A stretch of 64,000 nucleotides of DNA, taken from Chitinophagaceae bacterium. Lineage in GTDB: Bacteria; Bacteroidota; Bacteroidia; Chitinophagales; Chitinophagaceae. Made by a program: the position numbers and the translations under genes. Location of the stretch: NCBI GenBank assembly GCA_014879565.1, contig JACSRW010000032.1:1-64000 (forward strand), given 5' to 3'. The notes below the pieces were generated by a model that saw nothing but the letters and a program-made list of their open reading frames with translations, had not been told where the DNA came from and did not search any database. This document shows positions 9,155 through 18,047 of this stretch, in pieces; position 1 is the first letter of the stretch; every line of letters starts with the position of its first letter.

Positions 9155-9955
9155 ATGTCAAGCGTTAAGATTTATAAGCCAAGTTGGAGAAACATTAGAA
9201 AATATGGCATTTATATCAGGTATTTTATCGAATATTTAAAGAACCGGGATTTTAAATCTCTTTTGGTGGCCATTAACTATGTTTTTTTTCACAGACTGCC
9301 AAAGCATGATTATGAGACAAAAAGTGAGCTCGGAAGGTTTAGAATCAGGAAGAGTTCAACAGATTTTCAATTTATTAATTACGCTTATGAAAAATCAATT
9401 AAGGATTACTTAAAGAGGAATCTGGGCAGCTTTGACGTATTTATTGATTTGGGAGCTTGTATTGGCGAATATTGTATTTGGCTGGCAAAAGAAGGTAAAA
9501 ATTGCATTGCAGTTGAGCCGGTAAACTACAAAGCAGTATTGAACAATGTTGCCATTAATAAACTTGAAGATAAAATAAAAGTGTTCGCATGTGGTGTAGG
9601 CGATAAAAAAGAGAGAGCCTTTTTTTATATTCCTGATGGAGTGACCAGTTCAAGTCATATTGACAATGATTCAGGTAATGAACCCAACGCGGAAATTGAC
9701 ACTCTTGATAATATAATGAAGGCAGTTTCAATTCCGGTGTCATCAAGAGTAGTTATAAAACTTGATGTTGAAGGAATGGAGGTGGAGGCAATTAATGGAG
9801 CAAAACAATTTATTTCAAATTGTCAGAATTTACGGGTTATTTACGAGCATTTTATAGAGGATAATTATCGAAACGACCGTAGTTTGCTTGAGATCTGTGA
9901 TTTCAGTTTTGAGAATCTTGATGATGTTAACAGGATTGCTACGAAGAAAGTCTGA
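9155..9955 (+). CDS. FkbM family methyltransferase
   Basis: The 266-residue protein shows the FkbM pattern: VFIDLGACIGEYCIWLA as SAM motif I, AVEPVNYKAVLNNVAIN, a short DTLDNI segment and VVIKLDVEGMEVEAINGA. The family O-methylates sugars and polyketides. The gene and its flanks are clearly richer in A+T and in AAA/ATT codons than the genes on either side, which suggests separate acquisition. A gap of 86 bp separates it from the upstream methyltransferase and 81 bp from the acyltransferase. It may methylate an EPS sugar. Confidence 0.85.
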   Translation: MSSVKIYKPSWRNIRKYGIYIRYFIEYLKNRDFKSLLVAINYVFFHRLPKHDYETKSELGRFRIRKSSTDFQFINYAYEKSIKDYLKRNLGSFDVFIDLGACIGEYCIWLAKEGKNCIAVEPVNYKAVLNNVAINKLEDKIKVFACGVGDKKERAFFYIPDGVTSSSHIDNDSGNEPNAEIDTLDNIMKAVSIPVSSRVVIKLDVEGMEVEAINGAKQFISNCQNLRVIYEHFIEDNYRNDRSLLEICDFSFENLDDVNRIATKKV

Positions 9956-10036
9956 TATAATTGTTAAGTTCAAAATTGCTCTAATTTAAATTAGTGTTGA
10001 GGTCTGTATATGTATTGATTTTTTCAAACTGTAATC

Positions 10037-11236
10037 TTGAGTTCGTTAAACAAAGGCCACTTGGGTAAGGATGCAAACCGCTATCATGGAATTGACGCTC
10101 TACGTGCTTTTGCCATGATTCTTGGTATTTTTCTTCACGCATCTATTGTTTACAAGGTTAATCCACTTCCTGTCTGGCCATCAGATCCGGAGGCAGCCCG
10201 CCCCTTTTTTGATTACCTGTATTTTTTTATCCATACTTTCCGTATGCCGCTGTTCTTCCTGGTCGCCGGCTTTTTTTGCCGGCTCCTGCTGCAGAAGGCA
10301 GGTGTGCGCGGATTTATTCACCGGCGCTGGCAACGGATCGGCATTCCCTTCCTGTTCAGTTTGGTTTTCATTCTTCCCTTTACGGTTTTTCCGTTTCTGG
10401 TTTACCAGCAGATTCCTGTATACGGGCATGACTGGGGGGGAAATTTCCGGGCAGCATTCCGCCAATTAATCGGATGGAATGGACTGGCCCATCTTTGGTT
10501 CCTCTATTACCTGATCATTTATTATGTGGTATTTGTGGCACTGACCCTCTTTTTTAAGCGGCCAGGGCTGGCATCACCGTTTCAGTTTTTGATACGCTGG
10601 TGGGAGCGAACCCGCATGCCCCTTTTTTACCTGGGCCTGGCAGGTATTGCCGTGAGCTGGCTGATCTTATCCATGCAGCCGCATTTCCTTATACCCGTTT
10701 ACACCGGACTTTTTCCTTCGCCTGCCCATCTCCTGTTTTACTTTTTTTTCATGTGGCTGGGCTGGTTGATTCACATGCGCCCCGATATCCTGGAGGGGTT
10801 GCAGCGTTACGGCGTTTATCTGTTACTGGCCGGGGTTCTTTTATCCGTTCCTGGCTTCCGGACAGAGCAGCAGGAAGCAGCCGGGCAGGACTTTTTTATG
10901 ACACTTATACTGGCAAAGGGGTTGCTGAGTCTGCAGATTGTATTGCTCGTTACGGGCTTTACCGGATTTTTCCTGCGGTTCTTCAGCGACCGCAGCCCGT
11001 TCTGGCGTTACTTATCCGATGCAGCCTATTGGTTGTACCTGTTGCATATGGGAATAGTAACCGGTTGGCAGATACTTTTTATGTACTTGAAAATCAGTCC
11101 TTTTTTAGAATTTTTCTGCATTACCGGCATTACCCTTATCCTTACGTTGCTGAGTTACCAGTACATGGTCCGGCATACCCTGATTGGGGTATATCTTCAT
11201 GGCCCCCGTTCATTGGGGAAAACCCATAGAAAATAG
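10037..11236 (+). CDS. Acyltransferase family 3 membrane protein (OpgC/OafA-like), TTG start
   Basis: The 399-residue multi-pass protein (about ten hydrophobic segments) carries YHGIDALRAFAMILGIFLH near its start, an arginine/histidine-rich FIHTFRMPLFFLVAGFF and LAHLWFLYYL, all typical of acyltransferase_3. Such proteins O-acetylate or O-succinylate exported glycans from the inner membrane. An in-frame stop at 10016-10018 leaves only the TTG at 10037 as a usual start that keeps the conserved N-terminus. It ends the first block of EPS genes. A second copy of the family lies at 20278. Confidence 0.88.
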   Translation: MSSLNKGHLGKDANRYHGIDALRAFAMILGIFLHASIVYKVNPLPVWPSDPEAARPFFDYLYFFIHTFRMPLFFLVAGFFCRLLLQKAGVRGFIHRRWQRIGIPFLFSLVFILPFTVFPFLVYQQIPVYGHDWGGNFRAAFRQLIGWNGLAHLWFLYYLIIYYVVFVALTLFFKRPGLASPFQFLIRWWERTRMPLFYLGLAGIAVSWLILSMQPHFLIPVYTGLFPSPAHLLFYFFFMWLGWLIHMRPDILEGLQRYGVYLLLAGVLLSVPGFRTEQQEAAGQDFFMTLILAKGLLSLQIVLLVTGFTGFFLRFFSDRSPFWRYLSDAAYWLYLLHMGIVTGWQILFMYLKISPFLEFFCITGITLILTLLSYQYMVRHTLIGVYLHGPRSLGKTHRK

Positions 11237-11429
11237 TAAAAAAAAATAGGGGTTTTTCCTTTAAAGTCATGGGAAAAGTGCTATCTTAGTGCCGTCTTCC
11301 GCTTATTCTAGCAAAACCGTAAACCTTTCCAAATTCCTATCTAAAGGCTCTCACGTAGTTGATTTTCAATATTCTTTATTGGGATCAGGTATTTATTGTT
11401 TTTAATCAAACAGCTGTTAAACAAACTTT

Positions 11430-14400
11430 ATGAAAATGCTTTTCAGAAATCTAATTGCGGCAACACTGGCTTGCATCATTTCCTTTAATGGGAATGGACA
11501 GGTTATGAACCCGAGCGACCCGGTGGTCGAGTATACGGGTGGTACTGTGGCACAACCTGCTTACGGTCAGGTAGGGGATTGGGTAAAGACGACCCGCCTC
11601 AACTGGAATACGAGCGACTATAAGTGTTATATCTATAAGGGAAATATTTTCCGCCTGAAATTTCCCAAGACCTACCAGCACAATGTAGTGGATGGGAAGG
11701 TCTATCCGCTTTTCATTTTCTTCCATGGTTTGGGAGAGAGCGGGAATGAAAATATTTATGATAACGAATACCAATTATTTCATGGCGGCCAGCGCCACAA
11801 GGATTCTGTGAATTCTGGGGCCTTTGACGGGTTCCTCCTTTATCCCCAAAACCAGTATGGGTTTTTCGGTCCCGCACAATATGATGCCCTGGCGGAACTG
11901 ATCCAGAATTTCCTGGTGCCACAGAACAAAGTGGATATTAACCGGATTTACACCAACGGTCTTTCGGCCGGGGGAACTGCCACCTGGGAATTCACGATCC
12001 GCTATCCCAACCTCGTAGCTGCTGCCCTGCCAATCAGTGCGGCAAACAGTACTTTCCAGAACTCCGTCAACACCCTGAAATTTATTCCTATCTGGCATTT
12101 CCAGGGCGGACTGGATAAAAATCCGGATACGGCCCTTTCCCGCCGGCTCGGAAATGCAATCCTGAATGCGGGAGGAGCTTACAGATATACTATTTATCCC
12201 ACCCGCGGACACTCCTGCTGGAATGATGCCTGGAGTGAAAAGGATTTTTATCCCTTTATGCTCCGGGCCCATAAAGCCAACCCGGTTCCGCTTTTCGGCA
12301 AATATGAATTTTGTGAAGGAGAAACGGTCAATGTCACCCTGGGACTCAGCCCCGGATTTGCTGCCTATGAATGGCGTAAAAACGGCGTGGTGATTCCCGG
12401 GGCCACTTCCAATACATATACGGTTACCAGTTTCGGTACCTATGACTGCCGTATTCGCCGCGGTACGGTATGGTCCCCTTATTCACCCAATCCAATAGTG
12501 GTGAAGCTGAAAGACGTTACGTACACTCCTGACATTCAGGTAAAAGGTTTGCAGAGCCGGGTAATTCCTGCTCCCGATGGCAGCACTTCTGTCACGCTGA
12601 TGCTGCCCAATACCTATCAGTCGTATTCCTGGGTTCGCTCAGGCAGTTCTACTGTATTATCTACATCAGATACGCTGGTTGTCAGCAGTCCTGGCTCCTA
12701 TATTGCAACTGTAAGAGAAAAGTATGGGTGTTTGAGTATGCCTTCACCAGCATTTACTGTAATCAATGCAAATGGTCCGAACAAACCGGATAAACCCTTA
12801 AATGTCCTGGCAACGGCCCTTGCCTTAAACGAAGTAAAAATTGACTGGACTGACAGCCCGAATCCGTCTTACAATGAAACAAATTTTGAAGTCTATGCTG
12901 CCACCCAGGGCGGGGGGCCTTACAAACTCGTGGGGATTACCGACCAGGATCTGACAAGTTTTACGGCAAAAGGGCTTCTGGCCAATACCCGTTATTACTT
13001 CATAGTAAGGGCGGTTAATAATACTGGTGCTTCCGGCATTTCTGACGAGATTACCACTGTTACAAACGGGGATAATAATGCCCCCAGTACCCCTGGTAAT
13101 CTCCGGATTACCAGTTCCAACAGTAACTCTGTGGCCCTGGCATGGAATGCATCCACTGATAATATAGGGGTGGAATGGTATGATATCTATATCGGTGGCA
13201 TGAAGTCTTATGTTACCCGGTCCACCAGCTTTACCTGCTATAATCTCAGTGCTATTGAAGGAGGTCATGCGTTTACTATAAAGGCGAGGGATGCTGCAGG
13301 TAATATCTCTTTACCCAGTAATACTGTTGTCGGACTGGTGTCAGGAACTGTTCCGGCTGCTCCGGCGAAACCGGGAAATATTACAGCGACAGCTCTATCC
13401 CATCAATCTATCCGGATCAACTGGACTGATAACAGCACTGACGAAACGGGTTTTGGTATATACCGCTCAACAAATCCGAACGCCAGATTCTCCCTGATTG
13501 GAGAAGTGCCCGCCAATACCACTGCCTATACAGACAACAGCGGACTGCTTCCGAACACTACCTATTATTATCAGGTAAGTGCCTTATATGTACATGGTGG
13601 ATCAGAATTAAATGCGGATCCCCAGGCCAGCTGGAAGTTTAATAATAATTATGCGGATGCAAGTCCCAATAATAAAGCGCTCGTAAACAACGGAACCACA
13701 TTTAATGCTTCCGACAAGCAGGAAGGATCCCATTCCCTCAGTTTCAACGGAACAAACCGTTCCCTGACTGTGGTGACTGCCGACGGAGATTACCTGCGCG
13801 GAGGGTACAGTACAAAATCCGTTTCCTTCTGGATGAAATCGGCCAGCAATACCGGCAATCGGATGCTGTTTGATTTCGGCGGCAACGATGATGGTATTTC
13901 TGTCCGCCTCAACTCTAACCGCTTATATGCGAATGTTGCTAGCAATAATGTCCGTTCCGAGATCAGTACGGCATATACAAGCTCTGCCTGGAATCATATA
14001 GCTGTTGTTTATGTGGGAAATACATTCCGGCTTTATGTAAACGGCGTACAAGCAGCCGCAAACACAAACCTGAGTTTTGTGTCTGTGGGTACCACCACAA
14101 ACGGATCGGCTATCGGTATTACGTCCGGAACCAATTCCGCGAACCTTTCCGGTACCGCTTATTTTAACGGCTTGCTGGATAATTTTGAAGTGTTTGAAAC
14201 GGCCCTGTCGGCCAGCCAGGTTGCCGCAGTTATGAACGGACAACCGGTACCGGCCTCGGCCACCACTTTGGTTAACCCGGCTCCCCCTGCAGCACCTTCT
14301 GCTGTCACAGCCACCGGATTAAATCAGTCAACCATCCGGGTGAACTGGACAGATAATGCTGCCTCTGAAAGCGGGTTCAGGATTTACAAGTCTGATGATA

Positions 14401-17400
14401 ATGACCAGAATTTTGTTCTGTTGGCCACCGTTCCTGCCAATACAACGGTTTATAACGATAATGGCCTGTACCCGAACCTGGTCCGGTATTATAAAGTGTC
14501 CTCGTTCGATTTGTATGGGGAATCCTATGCAGCGGCCGGTGACAGTGCGAAAACAACAGCCCTGGTTCCCCTGGTAACTGTTATCAGTGATAAAGTGATG
14601 CGGTATGGAACACAGCTCCAGGTAAGCCTGCAGGCAAGCAGCCCGCAGAATTCCCCGATCAGCTTCAGTTTCAGCAACCTGCCGGCTTTTGCCAACTTCA
14701 CCCCTGGTGCCAATGGCACTGGTACACTGACCTTTACGCCGGATGCAGGACAGCAGGGTAGCTATAATGATATCGGAGTGATTGCCACGGATGAATTTGG
14801 CAGCGGATCCGCCAGTTTCAATCTGTTGGTGAATGACAATTATAATCCGGTATTACCCGCTATCAGCAATGTAACCCTGAATGAAATGCAATCCAGCCAG
14901 GTGACGATCAATGCAACGGATGCCAACCCGGCTGATGTGGTGACCTGGACCTTCGCCGGACTGCCTGCCTTTGTTACACCCGTTATTAATGGCAATACTG
15001 TTCAGTTGAATTATGCTCCCGGATATGCGGACCATGGTACTTACCCAGTAACTGTTACTGTAGATGATGGAAATAACGGTACCGACAGCAAATCTTTTAC
15101 AATTACGGTAAATGATGTGATGCCAGGGCGCAGAATCTACATCAATTTTACAGATGGCAGTATTGCCACTCCGGCACCCTGGAATGCAACCGCAAAACAG
15201 CCAGCCCTGAATGATAATTTTACATCATTTAAGGATGAAGCTGGTGCCATCACATCAGTTGGCATGAGAATTCTTACATCATGGAGTAATCTGGGTAATG
15301 GTTCTAATGTGTTAGGAGCAAATACCGGCAATAACTCAGGTATCTATCCGGATGCAGTTATCCGGACCGCTTACTGGACGGATGCCGCTGTGCAAAACAT
15401 GCGTTTCTACGGGCTTGACCTGAATAAGAAATACTCATTCACCTTCTTTGGCAGCCGCGGCAGCGTGACCGATAACAGAACATCCCTGTATACTATGAAG
15501 GGGCAAACGGTCTCACTGAATGCAGCCGGTAACACCCAGAACACAGTGACTATTCCGTCCCTGGTTCCGGAGGCCGACGGCACCCTTGACCTGTCTCTCG
15601 CAAGGGCTGCAGGATCCAGCTTCGGTTACCTCAATGCCCTCGTTATTGAAGAGGTGTTTGATGATGGTTCTGTACCCGCCCGCCCGAGAAATCTTACGGC
15701 GCAGTTGATTAGCGGCAATGCCCGGTTAAACTGGATTGATGCGGCCTATAACGAAACCACGTATGAAGTCTACCGCGCTACCGATGAGGCAGGTCCTTAT
15801 ACACTGCTGAATCCGGGTGGAAACTTTGTGAACCTGCAGACTTACCAGAATAATGGTCTCGCCGGTAATACCCAGTACTTCTACACCGTAAGGGCGGTGA
15901 ACGGATACGGCAACTCCCCCTTCAGTGATACGGTTTCTGTAACCACCGGAAACGGAACCCCTGTTCTGACTGTACAGGCGAACCTGTCCATGCGGATCCA
16001 GGAAACCCTGAATGTACCCATTACGGTTACAGATGAACCCGGAGATGCCATTACCCTGACAGCTACCAATCTCCCAGCCTTTGCCAGCTTGGTTGACAAT
16101 GGAAACGGAACCGGTACACTCCAGTTCAATCCGGGTACTACCGTGGGTATATTTACAGGTATAACCGTAACGGCCACGGACAGCCATGGGGCCAGCACTT
16201 CCGCTGCAGTCCGGCTCGTGGTCAGGGATATTTTCAACTCGGTTTATGTCAATTTCAGCAATACCCCGACACTGGTTGGCCCTTCACCCTGGAATAACTT
16301 TAACAGTGTGCCCTTTGCCGGTAAAGCGCTGACCAATATGATTGATGACAGCGAAACCCCAACCGGAATTTCTATAACACAAGTGGATACCTGGGAGGGT
16401 GCAAACGACCTGGGCGCTATATCGGGAGATAATTCCGGAATATTCCCAGATGCTGTTATGATGACGGTATACTACCAGAGCAGCACCACCCCGATGCGTC
16501 TCCGTATCGCCGGTCTTTCCGGCGGTAATACCCGGTATAACCTGGTGTTCTTCGCCAGCCGTCAGGCAGGGGATGACCGAAGTACCACCTATACAGCCAA
16601 TGGCCAGTCAGTGACCCTGAATGCGGCAAACAATATCAACCGCACCGTACAGCTGAACGGCCTGCAGGCAGACGCCAATGGTCAGATCACATTTGAATGT
16701 GTGAAAAGCGGGGCCTCCCCATATGCATATCTGGGAGCACTGGTGATACAGTCTTACCAGGATGACGGAACACCGTTCCCGCCCTCCAATCTGATTGCAC
16801 AGGCTGTTTCCAAAACACAAATCAAACTGAACTGGAGTGATAAATCCAGTGATGAAACAGGCTTTGAGGTTTACCGTTCCACTACATTAAACGGAACCTA
16901 TACGCTGCTGGGCACTACCGCCGCGAATGTGTCTACGTATACGGATGGATCCGGACTGGTGGCCGGTCGGGTATATTTCTACAAGGTCAGGGGTGTGCGT
17001 AACGATGTGTTCTCCACCTTTACCAATGTAGCGAGTGTATCTCCGTATAATTACTCGGTATACATAAACTTTAACCGCACAAACAATGCGTCAGCCCCCT
17101 GGAACAATACAGCCCGCGCACCGGAAGAGGGGCGGGTATTCACCAACCTCCGGAATGAACTGAATAATGTGTCAGGTCTGGAAATGACTGTGGTGAACAA
17201 CTTCAGCGGGGATAACCCCAGTGGCATGATTACAGGAAACAACAGCGGGGTTTGGCCGGATAACGTACTCCGCAGTTCCTGGTGGGTGGATGCAGGCGTA
17301 GTATCCACACTGAAGATATCCAAACTCAATCAGAACCAGTCCTACACTTTTGTATTCAGCGGAAGCAGAAACGGGGGAGGAGACAGAACCTGTGTTTATA

Positions 17401-17978
17401 CTATTGGCGGAAAGAGTGTGTCCCTTAATGCATCATATAACATATCCCAGACCGTACAGATAGATGATGTGAAACCGGATGAAAACGGGGAAGTGTTTAT
17501 CGATGTGTCCCTGGGAACTTATTCCCAATTCGCATACCTGAATGGAATGGTAATTAACGGATATAGCCGGGGTAATGTTACGGAAGGTGCTGGTACCGGC
17601 AGGGGAGTAAAAGATGATCTGGTCCGGGATGTTTTACCCCAAACCATTCAGCCTGTTACACCTGCTCCTGCAGCCAAAGGTCCGGTGCTTCCTGTTGAGG
17701 CGGTAACACAGGTAATGGTTTATCCGAATCCTTTTGCTGATGATGTCAATGTGGCACTGATGCTGGAAAAAGATCAGGAGCGCGTAATCATCCGTCTCTT
17801 GGATGCGGCCGGAAGGCAGGTCTTTTATAAGGAATTCAGCGGACTCAGAAAAGGAGAGTGGAGACAACAACTCCGGATTCCGGGAGAACAGCTGACAGCC
17901 GGCATGTATATCCTGGAGATACGCGGCACGGATAAAACCCTGCCTCCACGGACATTTAAACTCATCAAGAATCGTTAG
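11430..17978 (+). CDS. Giant secreted multidomain protein: esterase head, Ig/Fn3/LamG modules, T9SS sorting tail
   Basis: The 2182-residue protein has a signal peptide (1 to about 23). An alpha/beta-hydrolase domain (about 60-290) shows FFHGLGESG, the nucleophile in NGLSAGG, an Asp in QGGLDKNP and a His in RGHSCWND, resembling PHB-depolymerase/LpqC-type esterases. Then come Ig-like segments, Fn3 modules, a LamG-like domain (about 730-937), two cadherin-like Ig modules (about 1050-1229) and Fn3 modules alternating with three copies of an unnamed domain (about 1233-1413, 1603-1779, 1875-2049). The last 90 residues (VYPNPFADDV, AGMYILEI) form a T9SS type A sorting domain. It is probably anchored or released at the cell surface. 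It splits the EPS cluster, so a role in deacylating or binding the polymer is plausible but unproven. Confidence 0.88.
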   Translation: MKMLFRNLIAATLACIISFNGNGQVMNPSDPVVEYTGGTVAQPAYGQVGDWVKTTRLNWNTSDYKCYIYKGNIFRLKFPKTYQHNVVDGKVYPLFIFFHGLGESGNENIYDNEYQLFHGGQRHKDSVNSGAFDGFLLYPQNQYGFFGPAQYDALAELIQNFLVPQNKVDINRIYTNGLSAGGTATWEFTIRYPNLVAAALPISAANSTFQNSVNTLKFIPIWHFQGGLDKNPDTALSRRLGNAILNAGGAYRYTIYPTRGHSCWNDAWSEKDFYPFMLRAHKANPVPLFGKYEFCEGETVNVTLGLSPGFAAYEWRKNGVVIPGATSNTYTVTSFGTYDCRIRRGTVWSPYSPNPIVVKLKDVTYTPDIQVKGLQSRVIPAPDGSTSVTLMLPNTYQSYSWVRSGSSTVLSTSDTLVVSSPGSYIATVREKYGCLSMPSPAFTVINANGPNKPDKPLNVLATALALNEVKIDWTDSPNPSYNETNFEVYAATQGGGPYKLVGITDQDLTSFTAKGLLANTRYYFIVRAVNNTGASGISDEITTVTNGDNNAPSTPGNLRITSSNSNSVALAWNASTDNIGVEWYDIYIGGMKSYVTRSTSFTCYNLSAIEGGHAFTIKARDAAGNISLPSNTVVGLVSGTVPAAPAKPGNITATALSHQSIRINWTDNSTDETGFGIYRSTNPNARFSLIGEVPANTTAYTDNSGLLPNTTYYYQVSALYVHGGSELNADPQASWKFNNNYADASPNNKALVNNGTTFNASDKQEGSHSLSFNGTNRSLTVVTADGDYLRGGYSTKSVSFWMKSASNTGNRMLFDFGGNDDGISVRLNSNRLYANVASNNVRSEISTAYTSSAWNHIAVVYVGNTFRLYVNGVQAAANTNLSFVSVGTTTNGSAIGITSGTNSANLSGTAYFNGLLDNFEVFETALSASQVAAVMNGQPVPASATTLVNPAPPAAPSAVTATGLNQSTIRVNWTDNAASESGFRIYKSDDNDQNFVLLATVPANTTVYNDNGLYPNLVRYYKVSSFDLYGESYAAAGDSAKTTALVPLVTVISDKVMRYGTQLQVSLQASSPQNSPISFSFSNLPAFANFTPGANGTGTLTFTPDAGQQGSYNDIGVIATDEFGSGSASFNLLVNDNYNPVLPAISNVTLNEMQSSQVTINATDANPADVVTWTFAGLPAFVTPVINGNTVQLNYAPGYADHGTYPVTVTVDDGNNGTDSKSFTITVNDVMPGRRIYINFTDGSIATPAPWNATAKQPALNDNFTSFKDEAGAITSVGMRILTSWSNLGNGSNVLGANTGNNSGIYPDAVIRTAYWTDAAVQNMRFYGLDLNKKYSFTFFGSRGSVTDNRTSLYTMKGQTVSLNAAGNTQNTVTIPSLVPEADGTLDLSLARAAGSSFGYLNALVIEEVFDDGSVPARPRNLTAQLISGNARLNWIDAAYNETTYEVYRATDEAGPYTLLNPGGNFVNLQTYQNNGLAGNTQYFYTVRAVNGYGNSPFSDTVSVTTGNGTPVLTVQANLSMRIQETLNVPITVTDEPGDAITLTATNLPAFASLVDNGNGTGTLQFNPGTTVGIFTGITVTATDSHGASTSAAVRLVVRDIFNSVYVNFSNTPTLVGPSPWNNFNSVPFAGKALTNMIDDSETPTGISITQVDTWEGANDLGAISGDNSGIFPDAVMMTVYYQSSTTPMRLRIAGLSGGNTRYNLVFFASRQAGDDRSTTYTANGQSVTLNAANNINRTVQLNGLQADANGQITFECVKSGASPYAYLGALVIQSYQDDGTPFPPSNLIAQAVSKTQIKLNWSDKSSDETGFEVYRSTTLNGTYTLLGTTAANVSTYTDGSGLVAGRVYFYKVRGVRNDVFSTFTNVASVSPYNYSVYINFNRTNNASAPWNNTARAPEEGRVFTNLRNELNNVSGLEMTVVNNFSGDNPSGMITGNNSGVWPDNVLRSSWWVDAGVVSTLKISKLNQNQSYTFVFSGSRNGGGDRTCVYTIGGKSVSLNASYNISQTVQIDDVKPDENGEVFIDVSLGTYSQFAYLNGMVINGYSRGNVTEGAGTGRGVKDDLVRDVLPQTIQPVTPAPAAKGPVLPVEAVTQVMVYPNPFADDVNVALMLEKDQERVIIRLLDAAGRQVFYKEFSGLRKGEWRQQLRIPGEQLTAGMYILEIRGTDKTLPPRTFKLIKNR

Positions 17979-17985
17979 TAATTTT

Positions 17986-18017
17986 AAGTCCGGTAATTAA
18001 ATTACCGGACTTTTTTA
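17986..18017 (+). terminator. Rho-independent terminator after the giant esterase gene
   Basis: AAGTCCGGTAAT pairs with ATTACCGGACTT around a 2-4 nt loop, followed by TTTTTT. It lies 8 bp after the stop at 17978 and 31 bp before the Wzc-like gene, so the downstream genes probably have their own promoter. Confidence 0.85.
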
Positions 18018-18047
18018 CTTTATTTACACCGAATCTGAGACTCTATT

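Noticed and set aside
11237-11429. A promoter at 11260-11289 (TTTA, 18 bp, TATCTTAG) for the first giant gene
   Set aside because: Both boxes are imperfect and the spacing is short, so I did not list it as a feature.
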